Assembly (NCBI RefSeq): GCF_016862675.1
Contig: NZ_BONK01000002.1
Span: 408,913-472,912 of the forward strand
Source of the DNA: Cellulomonas chitinilytica
GTDB lineage: Bacteria > Actinomycetota > Actinomycetes > Actinomycetales > Cellulomonadaceae
Direction: 5' to 3'
Length of the DNA stretch: 64,000 bases
Each line of letters opens with the position of its first letter. Positions within the stretch are counted from its first letter, which is position 1. The notes beneath the pieces were generated by a model. It saw only the letters and a program-made list of their open reading frames with translations, was not told the DNA's origin and made no database searches. This document shows positions 1-10,570 of this stretch, in pieces. A program made the position numbers and the translations under genes.

Positions 1-1035
<1,035 letters not shown>

Positions 1036-2019
1036 GCATGACTCCCGACGTGTTCGCACCCCGGGCGCGCACGGCGTCGGAGCGGCTGGTGTCACCGGCC
1101 GCGCGGCCGGGCCCGACCATCGTAGGCGAGCGGCGGGTGCGTGGGCGAAGAACGACCACGGCAGCTGCGAGCAGCACCGCCCCCACCAGCCCGGCCAGGC
1201 CGAGCCGCTCGTCGAGCAGCAGCACCGCGCCGACCGTCGCGGTGAGCGGCTCGAGGAGCGCGAGGAGAGCAGCGCTGGTCGCGGGAACGGTGTGCAGACC
1301 GCGGAAGTACGCCCCGTACGCGGCCGCGGTGGGGACGAGCGCCAGGTACGTGACCAACGCCCAGCCGCGGGTCGTGCCGGGGACCTGGACCCCCGGGCCG
1401 ACGACCGCGGACACCGCCACGAGCACGATTCCGCCGAGCGTGAACGCGAGCGCCGTCAGCGGCAGCGCACCCAGCCCGGGCGTGCCGCCGCGGTTGATCG
1501 CGGTCATCGTCGCGAACGCCCCGGCGGCCACCAGGGCGAGGAGGACGCCACCCGTGCGGCCCGAGCCCGAGCCCGTCCCCGCGGCCGTCGAGGTGCCCAC
1601 GAGACACACCAGACCCGTCAGGGCGAGCACCAGCGCGAGGACGGTCCGGCCCGACGGGAGCCGGCGGCCCAGCACCGCGGCGCCCACCGCCACGAGCACG
1701 GGCGCCGCACCGAGCGCGACGAGCGTCGCGGTCGCGACCCCGGCGCGCGCCACCGCGGAGAAGTAGGCGGCCTGGTACGCCGCGGCCAGCAGCCCGGTCA
1801 CCACGACCCGACCGAGCACGACGCGCGTCCGAGGCACCCGTCGCAGCGCACCGGTCAGCACCAGCGCGACGAGCAGCAGGCCGCCACCACCCAGCAGGCG
1901 CCACGCGGCGACCGCCGAGGCGGGCAGGTGCTCGGCATCGGCCAGCGCCGCCCCGGCGAGCCCGCCGGTGCCCCACAGCACCCCGGCGAGGGCGACGAGC
2001 GCGAAGTCGCGTCGTGCGG

Positions 2020-3285
2020 TCACGCGGCGGCCGTCGCAGCCTGCAGCGGCGACGCCAGGTCCCCGCGCAGCGACCCGTCGGCCGCCCCCACGGCCACCTT
2101 GTCGAGACCCAGCCACCGGGCCAGCAGGTCGAGCTCGGCGGTGAGCGCGGGGAGCAGGACGTCGTCCGCCGGCACGCCCGGGACCGCCGTCCGGTGCGCC
2201 GCGTGCACCCGCAGCACCCCGGCGCGTCGGTCCGCCTTGAGGTCCAGCAGCGCCGGGACCGACTCCCCCAGCAGGAACGGCAGCACGTAGTAGCCCCATA
2301 CGCGCTTCGGCTCGGGCACGTAGATCTCGATCCGGTAGCGCAGCCCGAACACCGCCTCGAGCCGTTGCCGCTCGAACACCAGCGGGTCGAACGGGCTGAG
2401 CAGGGCGGCGCCCGTCGCCCACCGGGGCATCGTCGCGTCGCGGTGCCGGTACGCGGGCCGACCACCCCACCCCTCGACGTCGACGGGCACCAGCACGCCG
2501 TCCTCGACGAGCGAGGCGATCGCGGGCAGCACCCGGCGCTGCGGGATGCGGAAGTAGTCGGCGAGGCCGCGCACGGTGCCGACGCCGTGCGCGCGTGCCG
2601 AGATCTCGACGAGCGCGCGCACCGCGTCCTCGTCGGACTGCGCCGGCTGCGCCAGGACGTCCGCCGGGAGCACCCGCGACGTGAGGTCGTACCGGCGCTC
2701 GAACGCCGGGTTGCGTCCCGCGGAGGTGACCTCGCCGGTGAAGAAGAGGAACTCCAGGACGCGCTTCGCGACCGTCCAGTTCCAGCCCCACTCGGTCCGC
2801 GTCGTCGGGTGCTCGGCCTCGAACCGGACCTGCACCTCGCGCGCGGTGAGCGGACCCTGCTCGGCGATGAGCTGGCGCACCTCGTCGACCACGGGCGCGT
2901 GCTGCAGCGGCACCTCGGCGATCGCGCCCCACGCCTCGTTGAGGTAGTCGCGCTGGCGCCACTCGAGCAGCCGGAACGTCTCCGGCGGGACGAACGACGC
3001 CATGTGCGCCCACGCCTCGACCAGCCGACGGGGACGCTGCCCCGCCGCACGGTCCAGGAGCGTCGTGTCGTACGGCCCGACCCTGCTGAACACGGGCATG
3101 AGGTGCGCGCGCGCCAGGACGTTCACGGAGTCGATCTGCAGCAGCCCCAACCGGTCGACGACCTGCTGGAGCCCGCGGGCGTCGACGGGACCGCGCACCT
3201 CCCGGCGGGGACGGTCCAGGCCCTGGGCGCGCAGCGCGACACGGCGTGCCTGCGACAGGGAGAGCTGCTCGGGAGCACTGGCCAT
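2020..3285 (-). CDS. YcaQ/AlkX-type HTH_42 DNA glycosylase
   Basis: A 421-residue member of the winged-helix HTH_42 superfamily, which holds DNA glycosylases that unhook interstrand crosslinks and excise bulky N7-alkyl adducts (E. coli YcaQ, Streptomyces AlkZ). The catalytic motif reads LLQIDSVN, giving Q50-x-D52, the QxD signature of the YcaQ-like branch. Other family marks are the repeated winged-helix segments and the stretch LLSPFDPLVFERQRLEAVFG. ATG at 3285 is the start, with a modest AGGAT upstream. The stop overlaps the start of the EamA transporter, so the two are co-translated. A second HTH_42 protein with the other catalytic motif lies 12 kb away (15266). Activity is inferred from family; the motif is seen. 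Confidence 0.85.
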   Translation of the reverse strand: MASAPEQLSLSQARRVALRAQGLDRPRREVRGPVDARGLQQVVDRLGLLQIDSVNVLARAHLMPVFSRVGPYDTTLLDRAAGQRPRRLVEAWAHMASFVPPETFRLLEWRQRDYLNEAWGAIAEVPLQHAPVVDEVRQLIAEQGPLTAREVQVRFEAEHPTTRTEWGWNWTVAKRVLEFLFFTGEVTSAGRNPAFERRYDLTSRVLPADVLAQPAQSDEDAVRALVEISARAHGVGTVRGLADYFRIPQRRVLPAIASLVEDGVLVPVDVEGWGGRPAYRHRDATMPRWATGAALLSPFDPLVFERQRLEAVFGLRYRIEIYVPEPKRVWGYYVLPFLLGESVPALLDLKADRRAGVLRVHAAHRTAVPGVPADDVLLPALTAELDLLARWLGLDKVAVGAADGSLRGDLASPLQAATAAA

Positions 3286-3311
3286 GACGACATCCTGCCG
3301 TGCACCGCCGA

Positions 3312-3351
3312 CACGACGACGCCCGACCCCGAGGGGCCGGGCGTCGTCGTG
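3312..3351 (-). terminator. Strong hairpin after hpf
   Basis: A perfect 14-bp inverted repeat (arms 3312-3325 and 3338-3351, core ACGACGCCCG) with a short loop that can pair further (CCCC/GGGG). It lies just downstream of the hpf stop and upstream of the glycosylase gene. There is no long U-tract, as is usual in actinobacteria. Confidence 0.75.
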
Positions 3352-3369
3352 CGTGCCGGTCGGTGCCTG

Positions 3370-4017
3370 TCAGCCGGCGACGGCCGCTCCCTGGCCGACC
3401 GCGGCGCCCGCGACGGGCATGTCGAGCTTGATCACGCCGTAGCTCCAGCCCCGTCGCCGGTACGCGACCGCCGGCTGCGCCGTCTCCACGTCGACGAACA
3501 GGTAGAAGTCGTGGCCGACGAGCTCCATCTCGTAGAGCGCGTCGTCCACCGTCATCGGCGACGCCTCGTGGACCTTCTCGCGGATCACGACGGGCGAGTC
3601 ACCCAGCGTGGTCTCGACGGCACCGTCCTCGCCGACCGTCGGTACGTCGGCGACGGTGTCGGACAGGTCGTCGGGCGGACGCACGTCCACGGGCGCGATC
3701 GGAGTGTGGTTGCGGTGGTCCTTGCGCCGGTCACGGGTGCGACGCAGGCGCTCGAGCAGCTTCGCCAGTGCGAGGTCGAGCGCGGCGTACCGGTCGTCGG
3801 CACACGCCTCTGCGCGGATCACGGGACCCTTGTCGACGACCGTGAGCTCGACGCGCTCACGGCTGCCCGACTGGCGAGGGTTCGTCTCGTGCGACACGAG
3901 GACGTCGATCCGCTGGGCGCGGGGGGCCAGCTGCTCGACCTTCGCGAGCTTCTGCTCGAGATGGACCCGGTACTTCGGGAGCACCTCGGTGTGCCGGCCT
4001 GCAACCACGATCTCCAT
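3370..4017 (-). CDS. hpf: Ribosome hibernation-promoting factor, long form
   Basis: A 215-residue long-form HPF that dimerises 70S ribosomes in stationary phase or stress. The N-terminal S30AE/RaiA domain covers about residues 1-105 (starts MEIVVAGRHTEVLP). A charged linker follows, then the C-terminal dimerisation domain from about 150 (EKVHEASPMTVDDALYEMEL). ATG at 4017 has a near-perfect AGGAGG at 4023-4028. The gene is flanked by comF upstream and its own terminator downstream. Two inverted repeats in the leader (4040-4059 and 4078-4096) suggest regulation at its promoter or 5' UTR. Confidence 0.95.
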   Translation of the reverse strand: MEIVVAGRHTEVLPKYRVHLEQKLAKVEQLAPRAQRIDVLVSHETNPRQSGSRERVELTVVDKGPVIRAEACADDRYAALDLALAKLLERLRRTRDRRKDHRNHTPIAPVDVRPPDDLSDTVADVPTVGEDGAVETTLGDSPVVIREKVHEASPMTVDDALYEMELVGHDFYLFVDVETAQPAVAYRRRGWSYGVIKLDMPVAGAAVGQGAAVAG

Positions 4018-4039
4018 GTGAGCCTCCTGGGGAGGTCAG

Positions 4040-4096
4040 GGGCGGCGTCAGCGCCGCCCGGACGACATGCACTGTGTATTGCCCCGACGGGGCAAT
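4040..4096 (-). promoter_or_regulatory. Two inverted repeats in the hpf leader
   Basis: Reading upstream from hpf there is a GGGCGGCG/CGCCGCCC hairpin (arms 4040-4047 and 4052-4059). Then comes a perfect ATTGCCCC-gac-GGGGCAAT palindrome (4078-4085 and 4089-4096). The second has the size and symmetry of a dimeric repressor operator; the first could form a 5' UTR stem just ahead of the ribosome-binding site. No named regulator is recognised. The 204-base gap between comF and hpf holds nothing else that I can identify. Confidence 0.4.
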
Positions 4097-4221
4097 CAGG
4101 CGGCACCACCTCCTCCGCAGGCCGGGCCGTGCGACCCCCGGAGGGGCGCTGCCCGACACCGTCGGCTCTGACCACCACGGTAAGCCCGGCCGTCGCACAG
4201 AATCCAATCAACGCGGCGGAG

Positions 4222-4980
4222 TCACCCGGCCGCATCGTCACCGGGACGTCCCCCCGGCCCCGGCGCGGGGGTCGAGGAGAGCGTCAGGCACCCGACGACC
4301 TCGGCACCGGCGTCCTCCAGGGCCGTCCGGCACGCGGCGACGGTCGCCCCGGTGGTCAGCACGTCGTCGACGAGCAGCACCGTGGCGCCGTCGACCCTCG
4401 GGCGGTCGCGCGTGCGCACGACGACCTGACCGTGCAGGTTCCGGGCACGCTCCCGGACACCGAGCCCCACCTGGTCGCCGCCGCGACGTCGGGCGAGGAC
4501 AGCCGCGAGCCGGACGTCCGCACCGGCGGCTCCCGTCCCGTCGACGACGCCCCTGGCCAGGTCGGCGACGAGGTCCGCGCCACGGTGGCGCCGTGCGGCC
4601 GCGGTCGACGGAGCGGGCACGACCAGCAGCGGCGTCCCCGGTCGCCGAGGCCAGGTCGGGCCGGTCGAGAACGCCGCGGCCGCCAGGGCCGACCGGAACC
4701 ACGGCGTCAGGTCCGTCCGCCCCCGGTCCTTCCAGGCCACGACCGCGCGCCGCACCGGACCCGCGAAGTCCGCGAGCGTCCAGACCGGGAGCACTGCCCG
4801 CCCGTCGAGCCGGTCGAGGCGCCCGGCGCGGTGCTCGCACCGCCACGGCGTACCGGCGACGAGGTGTGCGCACGCGGCGCACCACGGCACGTCGTCGGTG
4901 CCGCAGCCGGCGCACTCGACCGGCAGGACGAGCGCGAGCAGCGCCCGGGCGAGGTCAGGTCCCATCCGCGGATCCTCCAC
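4222..4980 (-). CDS. comF: ComF-family phosphoribosyltransferase-like protein
   Basis: A 252-residue ComF/GntX-type protein. The N-terminus has a zinc-finger-like set of cysteines (C23, C26, C34, C37, C48). The C-terminus has the phosphoribosyltransferase signature VLLVDDVLTTGAT (201-213). In naturally competent bacteria ComF supports DNA uptake; in actinobacteria its role is unclear and it is simply conserved next to hpf and lpqB. The start at 4980 (MEDPRMGPDL) is tentative; an internal ATG at 4965 is equally plausible. Confidence 0.85.
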   Translation of the reverse strand: MEDPRMGPDLARALLALVLPVECAGCGTDDVPWCAACAHLVAGTPWRCEHRAGRLDRLDGRAVLPVWTLADFAGPVRRAVVAWKDRGRTDLTPWFRSALAAAAFSTGPTWPRRPGTPLLVVPAPSTAAARRHRGADLVADLARGVVDGTGAAGADVRLAAVLARRRGGDQVGLGVRERARNLHGQVVVRTRDRPRVDGATVLLVDDVLTTGATVAACRTALEDAGAEVVGCLTLSSTPAPGPGGRPGDDAAG

Positions 4981-5058
4981 CCGGCCTGCCCGCCCGTCGG
5001 ACGATCGTCGGCCGGATGGTGGACAGCGTCGCGTGCCGCGCAGTCTGTGGGCGGCTCG

Positions 5059-6738
5059 TCAGCCCGGGTAGGACGGGTCGGAGACGCCCTCGACGCCCGG
5101 GACGCGCACCCACGACGACTGCCCGACGAGGCGCCACAGCTCACCGTCGGCCGTGCTCACGTACGGCACCTTCCCGCCCGCGACGTCGACGAGGTCGCCC
5201 ACCACCTCGGGGAGCGCCTCCGTCGGCCCGGCGACCGGAACCAGGTGCAGAGCCGTGGTCCCCGCGCTCGAACCCAGGACACCGAGCGTCGACTCGTCGA
5301 GCCACACCACCGCCGACGCGTCGACGAGCGGCACACCGACCCGCACCGGTGCCCCCACCCGCTGCGGGATGCCCGACGCGTCGCGGTTGACGGCCACGAC
5401 CTCGACCGCCACGCCGTCCGCGCCGTGCGACACGACCGCGACCCGGGCGCCGTCGCGCGACACCCGCACCGCGGTGAGCGCACGCCCCTCCGCCCACTCG
5501 GGCGACAGCCTGACGGCCTGCTCGCCGGCCTTGCCCGCGAGCAGCTCACCGGCCGCGTCGCCGGTCCACGCCCAGCCGAACCGGTCGACGGACGGCGCCG
5601 CGAGGTTCGCCCCGGTCAGGAGCGTCTCGGCCGGGGTCTCGCCGGTCGGCATCGTCACCAGCGCGCCGCTCCCCGAGAGCAGCACCCGCACGGAGCCGTC
5701 GTCGTTGCGCGCCGGGCTGCGCGGGTCGAGGTCGGTGAGCGGGGCGACGCCCTGCACCGGGACCACGTCGTTGGTGCCGAGCTGCACGAGCCGGCCGGCC
5801 TGCAGCATCTCGACGGCACCGCCCGGCGGCGCGGCCCTCTGCAGGGTCGCCGCACCCTCGTCGGCGTCGAGCGGCACACCGCCCACCTGCAGCTGCACCT
5901 TGCCGACCTCCGGCACCTGCCGCAGCGTCGCCTCGATCTGGGCGAGGAGCAGGGGCCGGTCGGCGTCGAGCACCGCCGACGCCCTCGCCGCGTCGAGCCC
6001 GACCGTCGCCACCCCGCTGTCGTCGACGGTCACCGACTGCGGCTTCAGCTGGACGCCCTCGGGCACCGCCGTGCGGACCGCGTCGCGCAGCCACGGCGAC
6101 GGGCCGGCGAGCAGCGCCCGCACCGCCGACGTTGCGAGGTTCCACGCCGGGAGCCAGCGCACCTCGGGCACGAGGTACTGGCTGTCCGGCGACAGGAAGT
6201 ACAACGACGTCGCCCGGAACAGGCTCGCGAAGTCGAGCTCGGACACGATCAGCCCGGGCGGCGCGCTCGAGATGCGCCACTGGCCCTCGTCGTCCTGCAC
6301 GAGCTGGAACGTCATCGACTCCCGCGCGCCCGCGGCCGACTCCGAGTACCGGCCGTCCGCGTCGACGCGGGCGACCACCGGGACGTCGACCTGGACCGTG
6401 GAGTCGCCGATCGCGGTGATGGCCGGCGACCCGGCGACGACGACACCCGCGAGCGGGTTCCACGAGTCGCTGGCCTCCCCCGCGAGGTAGAGCCGGCCGA
6501 CCGCGAACTGCTCACGGAAGTCCAGCGGCGCGTTGATGAGGAAGCTCTCGACGAGCTCGACGGGCTTCGCGCCGGGACGCGGGCCCTCCGCGAGCGCGAC
6601 GATCCCCGCCGGTTCGACGACCTCCGAGTGGCCCTCCTGCACGGGGCCCGAGGTCGGGATCGCGACGCACCCCGCGAGCGCGAGCACCGTCAGCGCGCCG
6701 ACGAGGAGGGCGCGCGCGCGACCACGGACGGTCGTCAT
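5059..6738 (-). CDS. lpqB: Lipoprotein LpqB, partner of MtrAB
   Basis: A 559-residue secreted lipoprotein with signal peptide and lipobox LALAGC (lipidated Cys24). A GerMN-type domain occupies the middle, followed by a C-terminal LpqB beta-propeller region with repeated strands. In mycobacteria LpqB interacts with the MtrB sensor and affects MtrA signalling and cell-wall homeostasis. ATG at 6738 overlaps the mtrB stop (ATGA) and is preceded by GGAGGTC, so translation is coupled. Order mtrA-mtrB-lpqB is the conserved actinobacterial one. Confidence 0.95.
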   Translation of the reverse strand: MTTVRGRARALLVGALTVLALAGCVAIPTSGPVQEGHSEVVEPAGIVALAEGPRPGAKPVELVESFLINAPLDFREQFAVGRLYLAGEASDSWNPLAGVVVAGSPAITAIGDSTVQVDVPVVARVDADGRYSESAAGARESMTFQLVQDDEGQWRISSAPPGLIVSELDFASLFRATSLYFLSPDSQYLVPEVRWLPAWNLATSAVRALLAGPSPWLRDAVRTAVPEGVQLKPQSVTVDDSGVATVGLDAARASAVLDADRPLLLAQIEATLRQVPEVGKVQLQVGGVPLDADEGAATLQRAAPPGGAVEMLQAGRLVQLGTNDVVPVQGVAPLTDLDPRSPARNDDGSVRVLLSGSGALVTMPTGETPAETLLTGANLAAPSVDRFGWAWTGDAAGELLAGKAGEQAVRLSPEWAEGRALTAVRVSRDGARVAVVSHGADGVAVEVVAVNRDASGIPQRVGAPVRVGVPLVDASAVVWLDESTLGVLGSSAGTTALHLVPVAGPTEALPEVVGDLVDVAGGKVPYVSTADGELWRLVGQSSWVRVPGVEGVSDPSYPG

Positions 6739-8474
6739 CGGACCTCCTGCGGCTGGTCGGCGGGCGTGCGGGGCTGCTCGTCCGGGTCGGTGTCGTGGTC
6801 GTCGTGCCCTCCCTCGAGGTCGGGCAGCGCCGCGGGATCCGTCCGCGGGCGGGTCACGGGGAAGCGGACGGGGTCGGGCGGCGGGGGCTCGTCGGGGACG
6901 AGCGGCAGGGGTGAGCCGGTGAGCCTGATGCCCGCGCGGCGCGGCAGCGTCAGGCGGAAGCTCGCGCCCCGTCCCGGGCGGCCCCACGCCTCGAGCCACC
7001 CACCGTGCAGGTGCGCGTCCTCGAGCGAGATCGCCAGGCCGAGACCCGTGCCGCCCGTGGTCCGGGCGCGCGCCGGGTCGGCACGCCAGAAGCGGTCGAA
7101 CACGTGCGCGACCTCGTCGGGCGTCATGCCCACGCCGTAGTCCCGGACGGTCACCGCGACGGCCTGGTCGTCGGCGGCGACGGTCACCTCGACGGCGCTG
7201 CCGTCGGCGTGCTCCACCGCGTTGACCAGCAGGTTGCGCAGCACGCGCTCGACCCGGCGCGGGTCCACGTCGGCGACGCACCGGGTCTCCGGCAGCCGCA
7301 CGCTCAGCCAGGAGCCCCGGCGCTCGGCGAGCGGCGCGGTGTGGTCGACGGCGTTCGTGACGACGTCGCGCAGGTCGCGCCCCTCGGCGTCGAGCACCGC
7401 GGCCCCCGCGTCGAACCGGCTGATCTCGAGCAGGTCCGCGAGCAGGTCCTCGAACCGGTCGAGCTGGGTCTGCAGGAGCTCCGCCGAGCGCTTCGCGGCC
7501 GGGTCGAAGTCCTCCCGTGACGCGTGGATGACCTCGCCGGCCATCCGGATCGTGGTGAGCGGGGTGCGCAGCTCGTGCGACACGTCGGAGACGAACCGGC
7601 GCTGCACGGCCGAGAGCTCCTCCATGCGCCGGATCTGGTCCTGCAGGCTCGCGGCCATCTCGTTGAACGAGCGTGCCAGCGTGGCCATCTCGTCCTCGCC
7701 GCGCTCCGGCATGCGCTCGGCGAGGTGCCCGTCCGCGAGCCGCTCCGCCACCTCGGCGGCCCGGCGGACCGGGTTGACGGTCTGCCGCGTCACGAGCCAC
7801 GTCATGCTGCCGAGCAGGATCACGAGCGCCACCCCCGCGAGCGCGAGCGTGCGCTGGAGGAAGTCGAGACGGTCCTGCTCGGACTGCAAGGTGTAGAGGA
7901 AGAAGAGCTGGAACGTGCCGACGACGGGCACCTCGACGTCCTGGCCGACGAGCACCGCGGGGACGACGCCGCCCCCGTCCAGCGGGAGCGCCACGGACTG
8001 CCAGTGCTGGCCGCCGTCCACCGTCGCGTTCCGCAGCTCGGCGCTGACGAGCGGGACGAGCGACGGGTCGGACGCGGGCGGCGCGACGGAGACGGCCGAC
8101 TTCTGGCCGGGAGCCCGGAGCAGGAACACCTCCCGCTCGCCGAGGCCCCCGGTGCGCTGCGCGGACACGACGTCCTTCAGCAGCTGCTGGACCTGGTTGC
8201 CCGTCGACGCGTCCGACGACTTGAACGTGTCCTGGGCCTGGCGTGTGCTGCGGGCGCTCTCCTGGAGCACCTGCTCGATGCGGGCGTTGAACAGGCCGTC
8301 CCGCATCCGCTCGCCCACGTAGAGCCCGACGACCCCGAGGGCGACCAGACCGATCGCGAGGGTCGACGCGATGACACGGACCTGCAGGGAGGAGCGCCAC
8401 AGCCGCGGCCACTCCCGCAGCCGTCGCCGGGTCCGCGCCCGGACCAGCCGCCAGGCGCTGCTCACCCGCACCAC
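6735..8474 (-). CDS. mtrB: MtrB sensor histidine kinase
   Basis: A 579-residue membrane histidine kinase. Two transmembrane helices (about 30-52 and 208-230) bracket an extracytoplasmic sensor of about 155 residues. A HAMP segment follows, then the HisKA dimerisation helix with phospho-acceptor His300 in SHELRTPL. The ATPase domain shows the N box (NLLVNAVEHA), G1 (YGVGM), F (FDRFWRA) and G2 (GGTGLGLAI). The C-terminus is a disordered acidic/proline tail. GTG at 8474 is used; several GTG codons follow in frame, so the exact start is uncertain by a few residues. It should phosphorylate MtrA, encoded 19 bases upstream. Confidence 0.96.
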   Translation of the reverse strand: MVRVSSAWRLVRARTRRRLREWPRLWRSSLQVRVIASTLAIGLVALGVVGLYVGERMRDGLFNARIEQVLQESARSTRQAQDTFKSSDASTGNQVQQLLKDVVSAQRTGGLGEREVFLLRAPGQKSAVSVAPPASDPSLVPLVSAELRNATVDGGQHWQSVALPLDGGGVVPAVLVGQDVEVPVVGTFQLFFLYTLQSEQDRLDFLQRTLALAGVALVILLGSMTWLVTRQTVNPVRRAAEVAERLADGHLAERMPERGEDEMATLARSFNEMAASLQDQIRRMEELSAVQRRFVSDVSHELRTPLTTIRMAGEVIHASREDFDPAAKRSAELLQTQLDRFEDLLADLLEISRFDAGAAVLDAEGRDLRDVVTNAVDHTAPLAERRGSWLSVRLPETRCVADVDPRRVERVLRNLLVNAVEHADGSAVEVTVAADDQAVAVTVRDYGVGMTPDEVAHVFDRFWRADPARARTTGGTGLGLAISLEDAHLHGGWLEAWGRPGRGASFRLTLPRRAGIRLTGSPLPLVPDEPPPPDPVRFPVTRPRTDPAALPDLEGGHDDHDTDPDEQPRTPADQPQEVR

Positions 8475-8493
8475 GGCACGGTCCCGTCGTCCG

Positions 8494-9177
8494 TCACGTC
8501 GAGGTCACGCCCGCCTTGTAGCCGACGCCACGCACGGTCACGACGATCTCGGGCTGCTCCGGGTCGTTCTCGATCTTCGACCGCAGCCGCTGCACGTGGA
8601 CGTTGACGAGGCGGGTGTCGGCGGCGTGCCGGTAGCCCCAGACCTTCTCGAGCAGGACCTCGCGGGTGAACACCTGCCACGGCTTGCGGGCGAGGGCGAC
8701 GAGCAGGTCGAACTCGAGCGGCGTCAGCGAGACGGGTCGGCCGGCCCGGGCGACCCGGTGCCCGGGCACGTCGATCGTGACGTCGCCGATGGACAGGTGC
8801 TCGGGCGCGGGCTCGTCGCTGCGGCGCAGCCGGGCGCGGACGCGCGCGACGAGCTCCTTCGGCTTGAACGGCTTGGAGATGTAGTCGTCGGCGCCGGACT
8901 CGAGGCCCAGCACGACGTCGACCGTGTCGCTCTTGGCGGTGAGCATCACGATGGGCACGCCCGACTCGGCGCGGATCTGCCGGCACACCTCGGTGCCGTC
9001 CCTGCCGGGCAGCATGAGGTCGAGCAGCACGAGGTCGGGCTGCGTCGCCCGGAACGCCCCGAGCGCCTCGTCGCCGTCCTCGCAGAACACCGGGTCGAAG
9101 CCCTCGGACCGCAGCACGATCCCGATCATCTCGGCCAGCGCGGTGTCGTCGTCGACCACCAGCACGCGTCCTCTCAT
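8494..9177 (-). CDS. mtrA: MtrA OmpR-family response regulator
   Basis: A 227-residue two-component regulator that controls cell division, replication and wall-hydrolase genes in actinobacteria. The receiver domain has the acidic pocket D9-D11, phospho-acceptor D53, T80 and K102. The C-terminal winged helix ends in VTVRGVGYKAG, typical of the OmpR/PhoB class. ATG at 9177 has no Shine-Dalgarno; a weak -10-like GAGAAT ends six bases upstream (9184-9189), so a leaderless mRNA is possible. Its known targets in relatives include genes for secreted wall hydrolases such as the amidase-type genes at the right end of this window. That link is inference. Confidence 0.97.
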   Translation of the reverse strand: MRGRVLVVDDDTALAEMIGIVLRSEGFDPVFCEDGDEALGAFRATQPDLVLLDLMLPGRDGTEVCRQIRAESGVPIVMLTAKSDTVDVVLGLESGADDYISKPFKPKELVARVRARLRRSDEPAPEHLSIGDVTIDVPGHRVARAGRPVSLTPLEFDLLVALARKPWQVFTREVLLEKVWGYRHAADTRLVNVHVQRLRSKIENDPEQPEIVVTVRGVGYKAGVTST

Positions 9178-9430
9178 GGGCGCATTCTCGCACCGTCACC
9201 CTGGCAGTCCGTCCAGGTTCGGCCCCCTCGTCCACAGATCACCCGGCGGAGCCTGCGACGCGTCCCGCGTCTGTGGACGGACGGCGCCTCCGGCGCGAGG
9301 CCCCGTGGCACGATGGGCATCTCCCCGGCCGAGCACGCTGGCAGCACGATGGCAGCACGGTGACGTGCGCGCGGACCTGGGACGACAGGCACGACGACAG
9401 CACGACGACAGCCGAGGGAGCCGCGCTCGC

Positions 9431-10570
9431 ATGACGAGCCCGCACGACGACGCGCCCCGCCCACCCGCGTGGGTGTCCCCGACGGGGGCGCCGCCCGCCG
9501 CCCCGCCACCCCCCACCGGCCCTGTGCCGCCCAGCTCGTGGGGCCAGCCCGTGGGTCCGCCCGTCGGTCAGTCGGGCACCGGGTGGGGGCCGGCCGTGCC
9601 GCCGCCCGTCGCCCCGTCCGGGGGCCCGTGGCGACCGCCCGCCCTCCAGCCGGGCATCATCCCGCTGCGCCCGCTCGGCCTCGGCGAGATCCTCGACGGC
9701 GCGTTCCGCGCGGTCCGGGCGAACCCGCGCGTCATGTTCGGGCTGGCCGCCGCGGTCGTGACGGTCGCCGTCGCCCTCCAGCAGGTCACCCGGTGGTACG
9801 TGCAGGGGCTGCTCACCGACTCCATGAACCGCCTGCTCCAGGAGTCCGACCCGACCGGTGAGCTCGGGATGGCCGACCAGATGGGCGCGCTCGTCGGCAG
9901 CGTCGTGAGCCTGCCCTTCACGCAGATCGCGACGACCGTCCTCACGGGTCTGGTGATCCTGTCGGTGAGCCGGTCGGTGCTCGGGCAGAGCATCACGATC
10001 GGCCAGGCGCTGCGCACGTCCCGCGTCTGGTGGGTCCTGGGCTTCACCGTGCTCGCGGGAGCGGCTCAGCTGGCCGTCGCCGCGGCCCTGGCCGGCGGTG
10101 TCGTGCTGCTGGTGTCGCAGGACCAGGTCGCCGCCGCCGTCGTCGTGGGTCTGCTGGGCGCCGTCGCGCTGTTCGTGGCTCTCGTGTGGTTCGCGGTGCG
10201 GACGCTGCTGGTGCCGCCCGCGCTGATGCTCGAGGGGAAGGCCTTCTGGCGGTCGGTCGGCCGCGCCTGGCGCCTCACGCGGGGAAGCTTCTGGCGGCTG
10301 CTCGGCACGTACCTCCTGGTCAGCTTCATCGTGGGCTTCGTCAGCAACGTGATCGTGTTCCCGGTCTCGATGTTCACCGCGCTGGTCCTGCAGGACCCGG
10401 CCGGGACGTCGTTCGCGAGCATCGTGCTCGTCGGCATCGCCAACGTCGTCGCGCTCACTCTCGCGACCACCTACCTCGCCGCCGTCGTCGCGCTCCTCTA
10501 CATCGACGTCCGCATGCGCCGCGAAGGACTCGACATCGAGCTTGCTCGGGCCGCCCAGGCCGACGGGTGA
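9431..10570 (+). CDS. GPDPase-type membrane-domain protein
   Basis: A 379-residue protein with a proline-rich cytoplasmic N-terminus (about residues 1-75) followed by a membrane region with about six hydrophobic segments. It resembles the 'glycerophosphoryl diester phosphodiesterase membrane domain' family, which lacks the phosphodiesterase catalytic domain. The motif LRPLGLGEILDGAFRAVRANP at the start of the membrane part is typical of the actinobacterial members. ATG at 9431 is preceded by GAGGGA. It heads the five-gene operon ending in DUF58, so it probably works with the MoxR system. The 253-base divergent gap to mtrA must hold its promoter; I see no clear box. Confidence 0.75.
   Translation: MTSPHDDAPRPPAWVSPTGAPPAAPPPPTGPVPPSSWGQPVGPPVGQSGTGWGPAVPPPVAPSGGPWRPPALQPGIIPLRPLGLGEILDGAFRAVRANPRVMFGLAAAVVTVAVALQQVTRWYVQGLLTDSMNRLLQESDPTGELGMADQMGALVGSVVSLPFTQIATTVLTGLVILSVSRSVLGQSITIGQALRTSRVWWVLGFTVLAGAAQLAVAAALAGGVVLLVSQDQVAAAVVVGLLGAVALFVALVWFAVRTLLVPPALMLEGKAFWRSVGRAWRLTRGSFWRLLGTYLLVSFIVGFVSNVIVFPVSMFTALVLQDPAGTSFASIVLVGIANVVALTLATTYLAAVVALLYIDVRMRREGLDIELARAAQADG

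Noticed and set aside
2014..7140. A 1708-codon open frame on the plus strand, antisense to hpf, comF, lpqB and others
   Set aside because: Its translation is low-complexity Arg/Glu/His/Val text with no motifs, and known genes occupy the other strand throughout. Long antisense frames are expected at this GC content.
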